From Candidatus Poribacteria bacterium (GTDB taxonomy: Bacteria; Poribacteria; WGA-4E; WGA-3G), in NCBI GenBank assembly GCA_028818995.1, contig JAPPMR010000274.1, forward strand, positions 1 to 15,237: DNA of 15,237 bases, given 5' to 3'. The notes under the pieces are model-generated. The model ran no database searches, was not told the origin of the DNA, and was given only the letters and a program-made list of their open reading frames with translations. A program made the translations under genes and the position numbers. Below, piece by piece: positions 6,005 to 13,890 of this stretch. The first letter of the stretch is position 1; every line of letters begins with the position of its first letter.

Positions 6005-7069
6005 TTATTTTGTGCCGCGTGGGTAAGAACCGAGGATTTTGATATCGCGACATAGATCTTCAAGGTGTTCAAAAACAGAATGAACGTTATCATCGTCAAC
6101 ATGTCCATCAATATCGGCAAAAAAGATGTATTCCCACGGTGCGTTCCGAGAGGGGAGTGATTCTATATAGCTCAGGTTTCGTTGATGTTTTTTCAACACA
6201 CCCAAGATTTCATACAGTGCGCCGACTTTGTCTTTGATTGCAAAGAAGATAGACGTACAATCATGACCACTTTTGCCAACTGTTTGGTCGCCAATCACAA
6301 GAAAACGGGTTGTGTTATCCGGTTCGTCCATGATAGAATCCGCTATGATGGGGACTTGGTAGATTTCACTTGCAAGTTTACTTGCGATAGCAGCTGAGTT
6401 TGGTTCATCTGCTGCGCGTTGTGCAGCATCGGATGTGCTAACAACTTCAATCTGCTCCACTGATTTCAAGTGTTTATTCAACCATATTCTACACTGTGCG
6501 AAGGGTTGTGTATGTGAGTAGATACGTTGAATTTCTGAGAGTGGAAACCTTGAGATCAGATTATGTCTGATAGGTTGAAAAATTTCAGCGCAAATATTCA
6601 AAGACGTGTGTAAGAAACGTTCTAAAACGTCTCGGACAGTACCGTAAACTGAATTCTCAATTGCTACCACCCCAAAATCAGCGCGTCCCGTCTCAACTTC
6701 AGTAAAAATATCAATCTGCGGTGTGACAGGTATCATTCCTGAGGAATGACCGAAAAACGATAAACTTGCAGCATGTCCAAAACTACCCGATGGACCGAGG
6801 AAAGCAACTTTATTTGGGATTTGCACGGCTCGTGAAGCAGTGAAAATTTCAGTCCAAATTTTGTCAATCGCATCTTCGGGGTATATGCCGAGATTCAGCG
6901 TTTTTAGACGATTTCGGATTTCGTGTTCGCGCTGCGGTACATAAATGTTATCGCCTGTATCGGCTTTCAAAGAGCCTACTTTTTTTGAAATCTCTGCCCG
7001 TTCTTGGAGAAGGTTTAGAAGTTGCTCATCTATGCTATTGATCTGATCACGTAATTTTTTTAGCTCCAA
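6005..7069 (-). CDS. pheA: Bifunctional chorismate mutase / prephenate dehydratase
   Basis: A 354-residue P-protein that converts chorismate to prephenate and then phenylpyruvate in phenylalanine synthesis, in the cytoplasm. Residues 1-85 are an AroQ-type helical mutase (LRDQINSIDEQLLNLLQER). About 86-262 are the dehydratase: GPSGSFGHAA (92-101), AIENSVYGTV (136-145), SHTQPFAQC (185-193) and the catalytic TTRF motif (253-256). The C-terminal ACT domain (about 270-350) keeps GAL (283-285) and a variant of the Phe-binding ESRP motif, here ESLPSR (303-308), so feedback inhibition by phenylalanine is likely but the site is slightly altered. The start is TTG at 7069. AGGAG (7083-7079) lies 9 bases before it, and an in-frame TAG just upstream excludes a longer form. 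Stop codon TAA. Confidence 0.95.
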   Translation of the reverse strand: MELKKLRDQINSIDEQLLNLLQERAEISKKVGSLKADTGDNIYVPQREHEIRNRLKTLNLGIYPEDAIDKIWTEIFTASRAVQIPNKVAFLGPSGSFGHAASLSFFGHSSGMIPVTPQIDIFTEVETGRADFGVVAIENSVYGTVRDVLERFLHTSLNICAEIFQPIRHNLISRFPLSEIQRIYSHTQPFAQCRIWLNKHLKSVEQIEVVSTSDAAQRAADEPNSAAIASKLASEIYQVPIIADSIMDEPDNTTRFLVIGDQTVGKSGHDCTSIFFAIKDKVGALYEILGVLKKHQRNLSYIESLPSRNAPWEYIFFADIDGHVDDDNVHSVFEHLEDLCRDIKILGSYPRGTK

Positions 7070-7078
7070 AGAAGTTAT

Positions 7079-7083
7079 CTCCT
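7079..7083 (-). promoter_or_regulatory. Ribosome binding site fixing the TTG start of pheA
   Basis: AGGAG on the minus strand, 9 bases before the TTG at 7069. Its position, and a stop codon in the same frame between the two, make TTG the only reasonable start. The rare start codon could lower translation. Confidence 0.7.
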
Positions 7084-7191
7084 ATGAAACGCTGAAAGCG
7101 AGTCGCGCGTTATGATGTTATTGTTCAGCGCGATGTCTGTATTTGCATATAGGATTTTATAGTAAAAACAGATACGTTAACATCTACCGAA

Positions 7192-7216
7192 TAGGCGCGA
7201 TTTTAAACCGCGCCTA
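7192..7216. repeat. Near-perfect 25-bp GGCGCG palindrome
   Basis: TAGGCGCG (7192-7199) and CGCGCCTA (7209-7216) are exact reverse complements around ATTTTAAAC. It shares its core with the palindromes at 1-84, so it belongs to the same dispersed family. It lies in the 222-base gap between the DUF5069-like gene and pheA. I saw no other gene in that gap. Confidence 0.75.
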
Positions 7217-7291
7217 CCGTAGAACGTAATTAATGTACCGGTAAGCAAGTACCACTGAATAATTAGGTATTGCCTTTGCATGCAAAAGATG

Positions 7292-7537
7292 TTAACCGTT
7301 CAACTTTTTCATGGCAGCAATCATCTCATCATCTGAGGGATTGTTTTTTACCATATCAACAAATTCTTCAGCAGATATATTATGTTCCTCCAGGAACATT
7401 TTGTCTTGCGGTCACGGATATATATATTCACCGATGATGCCTTGCAGTTTTGCGTTGGCTTTGTCAGAAATTCTGGCGAGCCAGGGGATATCACCGATAA
7501 CCATATCCCTGTGACGTGGTTTCCAATCGAGAGACAT
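7292..7537 (-). CDS. DUF5069-like small protein with in-frame TGA: candidate selenoprotein
   Basis: A continuous 82-codon frame with one internal TGA at codon 42 (bases 7414-7412), giving 81 residues if the TGA is read as selenocysteine (U). Before it: DIPWLARISDKANAKLQGII (16-35), then GEYIYP-U42-PQDK. After it: MFLEEHNISAEEFVDMVKNN (47-66), ending KLNG-stop (TAA). Both halves match my memory of DUF5069 proteins (LAR-x-x-DK, GEY-x-x-x-CP-x-D, then an acidic helical end), and U42 falls on the Cys of CP-x-D. The ATG has AGGAGGTGA seven bases upstream. A SECIS-like hairpin follows the TGA. It lies 61 bases after the UPF0182 gene. DUF5069 function is unknown; Sec at this site would imply a redox or nucleophilic Cys. 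The alternative is a nonsense-mutated Cys codon (pseudogene). Confidence 0.7.
7382..7399 (-). promoter_or_regulatory. SECIS-like hairpin downstream of the in-frame TGA
   Basis: On the minus-strand RNA, AUGUUCC (7399-7393) pairs perfectly with GGAACAU (7388-7382) around the loop UGGA (7392-7389). Nineteen bases separate the UGA (7414-7412) from the loop. The loop has G at its second position. As I recall the bacterial SECIS model, it asks for a short stem, a loop of 3-14 nt with a G among the first two bases, and a UGA-to-loop distance of about 16-37 nt; all are met. The hairpin lies inside the coding frame, as bacterial SECIS elements do. It would bind SelB at the ribosome. Confidence 0.65.
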
Positions 7538-7543
7538 TTTTTC

Positions 7544-7550
7544 ACCTCCT
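7544..7550 (-). promoter_or_regulatory. Near-perfect Shine-Dalgarno of the candidate selenoprotein
   Basis: AGGAGGT (continuing GA) lies 6-7 bases before the ATG at 7537. It is the best match to the 16S rRNA tail among the genes of this window. A strong preserved ribosome site argues that the gene is expressed rather than decayed. Confidence 0.85.
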
Positions 7551-7598
7551 TCTCTAAATTATAGCAGTTTTCACATGTTAAAATATGGAATTCTTTGT

Positions 7599-10500
7599 CT
7601 ACTGTCGAGCGTTTTCCTGAAGTTGTTTCAAGGTTTGCTCTAAGAGTCCAATATTCCGTCCGTATTCTGCCCAATTGCCGTTGCGTTGTGCATTTTGTGC
7701 ATTATTATAATAGTTATTCGCTTGTTCAATTAGCCCACGCAATGATGTTGCGGCTTCTGGAAGTTCGGTTGACTCCTGTGTGTCTTCGGTTATAGTAACC
7801 GTAGGTTCACTTTGTAGTCCAAACCTATTTAGGAACACTTCTCTGAGTGCCTCATCAAGAGTTTTTCCCCAAGCAACATGAAGGTTGTCACTGTCGTTCT
7901 CTTCGTAACCGATAACGACGCGTCGCAGTTCGGGAATAGCAGTTTCTTCATCCTCAGATTGAATATAGATTGGTTCAACGTAGAGTAGATCGTTGTTCAT
8001 CGGCAAAATCAACAAGTTGCCCCGTAGGACACGAGTGCCTTGTTGATTCCATAGACTGATTTGTTCAGATATTTCCGGTTTTTGGCTAATAAAGTTTTCT
8101 ACTTGCCACGGTCCGGCAACCTGTTCCCTTTTGGGGAAACGATAAACAAGAATCTGCCCATACTCAGGACGATCACATCGCGCTGCGAACCATGCTGTTA
8201 GATTTGTTCTATCTACGGGGGTAAAGGGCAACATCAACATGAATTCTGCCTTTTCTTGTCTCGGTGGTCTGAGCACAACGTAGTAAGGTGCAACTTCTAA
8301 AGAATTGGAAGTTGCCCTTTGAACAGTTTGCCGTTGAGGCATTAGTGGGCTGGTTTGCTGAGGTTGAATGATTTGCCGACTATCAGTGCTATCATAAAGT
8401 TCTTTTCCAATTTCCCACCGATCTTCTTGTGCATAAAACGTACCCGGATCCTTCATGTGGTAATTCGTGTAAACACGCGCTTGAATTCGAAACATTGTAG
8501 CAGGATATCGGATATGTGCTTTTAGTTCATCTGGCATCTCTTCTTCAAAAGATTTGAAAAGACCGGGGAACATTTGATCGTAGCATTGGGCAATTGGATC
8601 TTGTTCCTGCTTCATGTGGTAAAAGTTAACAGTTCCGTCATACGCATCAATAACAACCTTAACTGAATTGCGAATGTAGTTACCCCAAGGGCGATCATTT
8701 CCTTGGGATGCAGCCATCTGCGTCCTATTTTCCTCAGCGTATTCCCTCATTGATACAGCATAAGGGTAACGGTGTGTAATAGTGTAGGCATCAAGTATCC
8801 ATACAATTCTGCCATCATGAAGAACGATATATGGGTCCCCATCATAACGTAAAAAGGGAGCGATTTTCCGAACCCGTCTTTTGATATTGCGTTCATACAT
8901 GATACGACTCGTAGAGGTAATTTCGCCGGGCAGGATAAAGTTTAGTTCATTGTCAAACTTGAGCATGTAAACCAGTTTACGCCAGAAGGAGGAAAGGTGA
9001 ACACCACCCTTGCCTTGATAGGCGTATTTCGCATATTCATCCTCTTTTTGTGGATAATCAAATTCAAGAAGTTTTGCTTCTGGGCGGTCAGGATGCACAA
9101 TTACATACCGATTGGTACGTTCTCCATAATAGATGCGAGGACCGGGGACATCATTAAACCGATGCGACCATCCATCCTCGTATACAATAGGGGGTAGTTG
9201 ACTAATGAACATATTCGGTTTGCCACTTTCAATTTCGTTTACAGGACTGACAACAGCACCGTAGCCATGTGTGTAAATATAAGTTCGAGTATACCAATCA
9301 TTACTAACAACAGATGACTGTTCGTTAATTTCACGCGCTGATAACATTACCTGTCGAATACCAGTATCGGTTGTATATCGGTCTATATCAACATCGTGAA
9401 AATCGTATTGTGGTCGTATTTTTTGCAATTCACGGAAGGTGCGTCGTAATGGTCTCCAATCCCAAAGTCGGATATTATTTATAACAGAAACGTTTTCGGG
9501 ACTGGTAATGTCGTTATATGTGAGTTCCTCTGTCAACGGGTATTTTTCTTCTGTTACGACGTTGTCTTCAAGATTGTATGCATGTAGTGTTGATTTGATG
9601 TTGTAATTGATAAACTCCGTTTCTAAGACCTGTTTTTGAGGTTCAACGCGCCATCTTTGTATTACTTGGGGATACAATTGCCCGAGAAATCCTGCGATTA
9701 TGAACACAACAAACGCGCCAAAAGCATAAGTATTGCGGCGTAAAAAGATGCTAACGATGAAAACAGTAGCGCACAAAACGGTTATTACCAACATAATCCA
9801 TAGGATAGGGAGACGGGCATTGATCGCAGCGTATCCACCACCGCCTCGCACAACATCGTTTGAAGTATATAACAAGTCATACATGACAAACTGATAATTC
9901 CACGCGCGGAATAGAAGTGTCAACCCTACGAGTGTGAATAAGTGCGCTTTCACTCGGGCAGGTGGTTGAAATCGAATTTGGTTTGTGTCACCCGTTATCA
10001 ACCCGTGGAAAAAATAGATAATCACAGCAAAAATTGTGACTAATAGAAAGATACCAAACAGTGTGCCGATGATATATCGCTCCATCGGCATTTTGAAAAC
10101 ATAATAAGCAACATCCTTATCAAAAATTGGATCGCGCGCAAGTGATTTGAAATACGCTTTTTGTCCCTGCTCTATTTGTACCGGTGTATTTATGCGGATA
10201 CCACCCTGTTTTACTTCTTCAACTTGTGCTGTAATTGGATCGTTCCGTTCAATGTGAATGCTTATTTCATCTCCGACCTGTATTTTTTTTGCCGCAAGTT
10301 CTAAAGGTGAGACAGTAATTTCGCTTGAATCGAGATTGTCTTCAACTATTATAGGAGTAGCAGCCTGGAAATTCAGCTCCTTAGCGTGTGTATATCGCAA
10401 ATAGATTTCCCATCGGTCAGTCGCTGAATATCCCATTAAAATACTGAAAAGGACTGCAAGCAGCAGGAGACCGCCATAAACCATCTTTCGGGTGTTGGTT

Positions 10501-10784
10501 TGTCCGCCCGTGAATTCAGTGCCTCCCATGAAGGCAGGACTGAGATGGGCAGGTGTCAACCGATAGACTATGTAGAGATTAGTTAACAAAATTGCAAGGT
10601 AGGCAATGCCCACAATTACACCGACAAAGATTTTTGTCTTGAGAATTTTGATGTAAATGCTGGGGTATTCCACCATATTAAACCATAACCAATCCGGATA
10701 TATTTTAACCCAAGCGGCAATAATACCACCGAGGACTGCCAAGATTGATATTGTAATAATAAAACGTTTGACCCGTGATTCCAT
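7599..10784 (-). CDS. UPF0182 (COG1615) family giant membrane protein with extra N-terminal insert
   Basis: A 1061-residue member of the uncharacterised UPF0182 family. Seven hydrophobic segments lie near 7-27, 50-74, 101-120, 236-259, 281-299, 326-347 and 352-371, followed by a large domain (about 380-1000) probably outside the cytoplasm. DPIFDKDVAYYVFKMP (218-233) matches the family's segment before helix 4. The C-terminus (about 1015-1061) has the usual helical tail with NGNWAEYGRNIGLLEQTL. Between helix 3 and that segment lies an extra stretch, about 140-215, with beta-like VGDEISIHIERNDPITAQVE, which I do not recall in common members. AAGGAG sits 5 bases before the ATG. It is 88 bases after the protease/barrel gene on the same strand and may be co-transcribed. 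Function unknown. Stop codon TAG. Confidence 0.9.
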   Translation of the reverse strand: MESRVKRFIITISILAVLGGIIAAWVKIYPDWLWFNMVEYPSIYIKILKTKIFVGVIVGIAYLAILLTNLYIVYRLTPAHLSPAFMGGTEFTGGQTNTRKMVYGGLLLLAVLFSILMGYSATDRWEIYLRYTHAKELNFQAATPIIVEDNLDSSEITVSPLELAAKKIQVGDEISIHIERNDPITAQVEEVKQGGIRINTPVQIEQGQKAYFKSLARDPIFDKDVAYYVFKMPMERYIIGTLFGIFLLVTIFAVIIYFFHGLITGDTNQIRFQPPARVKAHLFTLVGLTLLFRAWNYQFVMYDLLYTSNDVVRGGGGYAAINARLPILWIMLVITVLCATVFIVSIFLRRNTYAFGAFVVFIIAGFLGQLYPQVIQRWRVEPQKQVLETEFINYNIKSTLHAYNLEDNVVTEEKYPLTEELTYNDITSPENVSVINNIRLWDWRPLRRTFRELQKIRPQYDFHDVDIDRYTTDTGIRQVMLSAREINEQSSVVSNDWYTRTYIYTHGYGAVVSPVNEIESGKPNMFISQLPPIVYEDGWSHRFNDVPGPRIYYGERTNRYVIVHPDRPEAKLLEFDYPQKEDEYAKYAYQGKGGVHLSSFWRKLVYMLKFDNELNFILPGEITSTSRIMYERNIKRRVRKIAPFLRYDGDPYIVLHDGRIVWILDAYTITHRYPYAVSMREYAEENRTQMAASQGNDRPWGNYIRNSVKVVIDAYDGTVNFYHMKQEQDPIAQCYDQMFPGLFKSFEEEMPDELKAHIRYPATMFRIQARVYTNYHMKDPGTFYAQEDRWEIGKELYDSTDSRQIIQPQQTSPLMPQRQTVQRATSNSLEVAPYYVVLRPPRQEKAEFMLMLPFTPVDRTNLTAWFAARCDRPEYGQILVYRFPKREQVAGPWQVENFISQKPEISEQISLWNQQGTRVLRGNLLILPMNNDLLYVEPIYIQSEDEETAIPELRRVVIGYEENDSDNLHVAWGKTLDEALREVFLNRFGLQSEPTVTITEDTQESTELPEAATSLRGLIEQANNYYNNAQNAQRNGNWAEYGRNIGLLEQTLKQLQENARQ

Positions 10785-10872
10785 TTTTTCTCCTTGTTTG
10801 GATTATGTCTTTTTAGAACGTGTCTGTAATGTTCTGTTTATATTCAATATGTGTGACTAAGATTTAAGCCAA

Positions 10873-13785
10873 CTAAAACGCTTGTCCCAAACCAAATTGG
10901 TATTTAAATCCCGGTTTGATACTTGCGAGGTCTGTATGGCGTGCGGCAGCAAAATCAATTGAAAATAGACCGAGTTTTAGTCTAAGTCCAACGCCTACCG
11001 ATCCTTTTATATCTTCAAGACGGATGCGGCTACCATCGCGTCGAAGTGCTTGGAAAGGGTTATCGGAGTCGTATTGCCAATCTGCCCATGTACCGCCGAA
11101 GTCAGCAAAGAGGACGCCGCCAATACCACCGATTGCCCATCGAATTGGCCATCCGAAATAGAGGGCATCTATGAACGGAATACGGAGTTCAACGCTGAAT
11201 AGTCCGATCCGAGAACCGACGAAGTCTTCGTAATTATAGCCGCGCAGTGTATCAATTCCACCGAGGTAAAAGAGAGATTTGTCATTGCCGAAACTGCCAC
11301 CGAGCAGCAGTCGGGTGGCAATAGTAGAGCGTCTTCCTAAACCGAAATAATTTCGGAAATCAAAAACCGCATTTGTGAGAGCCAACTGACTGCCAATGGC
11401 TGGAAATGAACGTTCTACTTCAAATCGGTAACGCGTGCCTCTATAGGGTGCCCATTCTCTCCACATTGTATTATCACTAACAAAAGCAATGGAACCGAGT
11501 GAAAGAAGTCCGCGTTCATAATAGTTAAAAGGTTCACTTGTCTGAAAATTATAGGAAAACGGCGTTGTATACATTGAATACTGAAGGTCTAATCGATTAT
11601 ACCGGTCAAACGGATAGCTCAGGTAGCCGCCGAGCCCTGTAACACGTTGTAAAATTCCGCGCTGGTTGCGTATTGAACCGAGAAGATGGTATTGATGGTA
11701 GTTATAAATCACCGCGCCAACATCGGCACGGTGGGTCAAAAATCCATACTGTGCGATAAAATCAGGTAAAAGATACCCACCGGACTGATTGATCACACTC
11801 ACTTCAACGCGATGATTTCCTAACATGTCGCTTGCACTCATTTGAACTTGGCTGCGGAATAGTCCGTCTGCACCATAAGTAAATTGCGGGAAAATGGCAT
11901 CAAAACGAAAAGAAGATCTTGTGCTGTACTTCCGTTTGGCAATCCTATAGTTTGGTTCAGAGGTGTCGGAATCTAAAGTGAACGGAATTGGCTGTGTCTC
12001 TAACGGAGGCGTTTCAATTTTCTGGTCAAGTATGTTTGCTGATTCCATAACACAAACATCATATTTCCCATTTTGATAAGCACTAAACAGAAACCGCTTT
12101 TCATCAGGCGAAAAACTTGGATTGAAACAACCTGTCATGAAGTTTGTGAGGCGTGTAACCTGCATGTGAGCGAGATGGAGTTTATATGCATCAAATACGC
12201 CGGTTCGATCAGCACAGAATAAAACAGATTCGCCATCAGGCATCCACACCGGACTAATAGCGTTTGAAGATTGTTCTGTGAGTATCTGTTTTGTTTGCTG
12301 ATCAATATCAACTAAGACGAGTCTATTTTTTCCTTCTCGTTCTGAAGCGTAAACAATTGTGTTTTTTGTTGGATGCCAAGATGGATGGGTATCGTTAAAG
12401 GGGTCTCTGGTTAATTGACTGATTGTTTCTGTTTCAAGTTCTATAATGTAAAGGTCTGTTTGCCCTTCCTTCAAGGCGGAAAAAACGATACGCTTACCGG
12501 CACTATCATAATTAGGTGAAGTGGCATTATCAAAATCAAGTTTGACGTAGTGTGTCAGTTTGTGTGTAAGGATATTGACTTCTAATAGGTAATTATTATC
12601 GTGGTGTTTGCCGATAAAAACTATATGGTCTCCATCTGGTGCCCAGGCAAGGCTTTGATCAAAACCGCTGGAATCGGTTCGGATTTCCTCATATTTTTCA
12701 CGAAAATAACGTTTGGTAATGCGGTCTAATTTTTGTCCAGTTTTTGCAGACATGAGAACAATTTCCAAAAACCCTTCATTGCCGGTAATATAGGCGATAA
12801 TATCACCACTGGGTGACCATACGGGTTTGATGTTGTGTGAAAACTTGGATTCTTCGGTAAGTTTTTTTGCTACGATGTCGGGCAATTCTCTATCTTCTAT
12901 TAGCGGCCAATAACGTTTCCGAACCATCTGCTGATATCCTGTATTGAACTCTTTGAGACTGACTCCCAAGACATTTTTAAAAACTAAGTCTAAATTTTTC
13001 CTTTTACTCTGTCTTAAGCCTTGCATAATCTCAGCGATTTTTTCTCTTCCGTAAGTCTGTACGAGATAACCAACAGCTAACTGCCCCATCTTATACCCGA
13101 CATAAGGTGAACTAAGACGATTGAAATTCTGTAACTCTGTTAAAGGTACAATGTTATTATTCATACTGGCATCTCTCAGCACCATTTCACCGATAGCATC
13201 GTTATCTTCAGCAAAATAATCCGCCATTCCTTCCATGAACCAGATAGGCGGGGAATAGAGGAACTCTCCGCTGTAGATACTTGCGTGGGGTTTTTGATAG
13301 ATAATATCATATTGAAAGATGTGTATGAGTTCATGAAAAATAACTTCACGAAAAGCTTCAAGTGAACCTGTAAAAGGTATGACAATACGGTGTTTAAAGA
13401 GTTCTGCGAAGCCCCCGATGCCTTCATGTAGTTCCTGAAGTATGACGTTAGTTTCTTGAAAATCCTTATGTGATTTATAAAGGATTAGCGGCGTTCTTCC
13501 TTCAAGTTCGTGTTCAAAGTCTTCACTATGCTTTTCATAAGCATCTTCTGCGATGGCAGCCATTATCGGTACAAGTTTTGCTTCGCTTGGATAGTAGTGG
13601 ATATCAAAATGTTCGGTGCGATGGATATGCCAATCAAAACGTTTAGCAGTAATTTTGTTTTTCCCAAAACCTTGTGCCAAAACACTTGATGAAATGAGCA
13701 TTGTTAGACCTAAACAGAGAAAAAAAACCGGGACTTTCATATTTGCGATAGTGTTTTTTGAGATGGTATTTTTCAAAGTATTCAT
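10873..13785 (-). CDS. Secreted gluzincin-like protease / TolB-like propeller / Omp85-type beta-barrel fusion
   Basis: A 970-residue envelope protein. A signal peptide (1-37) ends in SSSVLA before QGFGKN. The N-terminal part has a zinc-peptidase motif, HELIH (151-155), with a likely third ligand E185 in WFMEGMADYF, as in MA-clan gluzincins. About 310-600 are PD40/TolB-type propeller blades, seen as repeated segments such as SPSGDIIAYI, APDGDHIVFI and SPDEKRFLFS. The C-terminal about 340 residues resemble the BamA/D15 surface-antigen barrel, including LGGIDTLRGYNYEDFVGSR (the L/V-RGY motif) and a terminal Phe. I chose the ATG at 13785 because AAGGA precedes it and the signal peptide begins there. 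An upstream in-frame ATG at 13824 adds 13 residues but lacks a ribosome site. It probably sits in the outer membrane with periplasmic or surface domains; the substrate is unknown. Stop codon TAG. Confidence 0.87.
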   Translation of the reverse strand: MNTLKNTISKNTIANMKVPVFFLCLGLTMLISSSVLAQGFGKNKITAKRFDWHIHRTEHFDIHYYPSEAKLVPIMAAIAEDAYEKHSEDFEHELEGRTPLILYKSHKDFQETNVILQELHEGIGGFAELFKHRIVIPFTGSLEAFREVIFHELIHIFQYDIIYQKPHASIYSGEFLYSPPIWFMEGMADYFAEDNDAIGEMVLRDASMNNNIVPLTELQNFNRLSSPYVGYKMGQLAVGYLVQTYGREKIAEIMQGLRQSKRKNLDLVFKNVLGVSLKEFNTGYQQMVRKRYWPLIEDRELPDIVAKKLTEESKFSHNIKPVWSPSGDIIAYITGNEGFLEIVLMSAKTGQKLDRITKRYFREKYEEIRTDSSGFDQSLAWAPDGDHIVFIGKHHDNNYLLEVNILTHKLTHYVKLDFDNATSPNYDSAGKRIVFSALKEGQTDLYIIELETETISQLTRDPFNDTHPSWHPTKNTIVYASEREGKNRLVLVDIDQQTKQILTEQSSNAISPVWMPDGESVLFCADRTGVFDAYKLHLAHMQVTRLTNFMTGCFNPSFSPDEKRFLFSAYQNGKYDVCVMESANILDQKIETPPLETQPIPFTLDSDTSEPNYRIAKRKYSTRSSFRFDAIFPQFTYGADGLFRSQVQMSASDMLGNHRVEVSVINQSGGYLLPDFIAQYGFLTHRADVGAVIYNYHQYHLLGSIRNQRGILQRVTGLGGYLSYPFDRYNRLDLQYSMYTTPFSYNFQTSEPFNYYERGLLSLGSIAFVSDNTMWREWAPYRGTRYRFEVERSFPAIGSQLALTNAVFDFRNYFGLGRRSTIATRLLLGGSFGNDKSLFYLGGIDTLRGYNYEDFVGSRIGLFSVELRIPFIDALYFGWPIRWAIGGIGGVLFADFGGTWADWQYDSDNPFQALRRDGSRIRLEDIKGSVGVGLRLKLGLFSIDFAAARHTDLASIKPGFKYQFGLGQAF

Positions 13786-13890
13786 CGGTTTTCCTTGGTC
13801 TTCCTTTTGTGTGGTTATTTTCATCGCGAATTTTGGATTTTAGCACGGTGACAACACAAATTTCTATAACAGCATTTTATGATGAGGTGT

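Noticed and set aside
7412..7537. DUF5069-like gene as a simple nonsense pseudogene or a 41-residue protein
   Set aside because: Not excluded, but less likely. The frame after the TGA keeps family-like residues and a normal stop, the Shine-Dalgarno is intact, and a SECIS-type hairpin sits at the right distance. A 41-residue fragment would lose the conserved P-x-D motif.
7348..7674. 108-codon open frame on the minus strand
   Set aside because: It overlaps the end of the UPF0182 gene and the DUF5069-like gene in another frame, has no good ribosome site, and its translation lacks domain character.
13786..13824. Upstream ATG for the protease/barrel gene
   Set aside because: No ribosome site precedes it, and it would put 13 charged residues before the signal peptide. 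The ATG at 13785 has AAGGA upstream.
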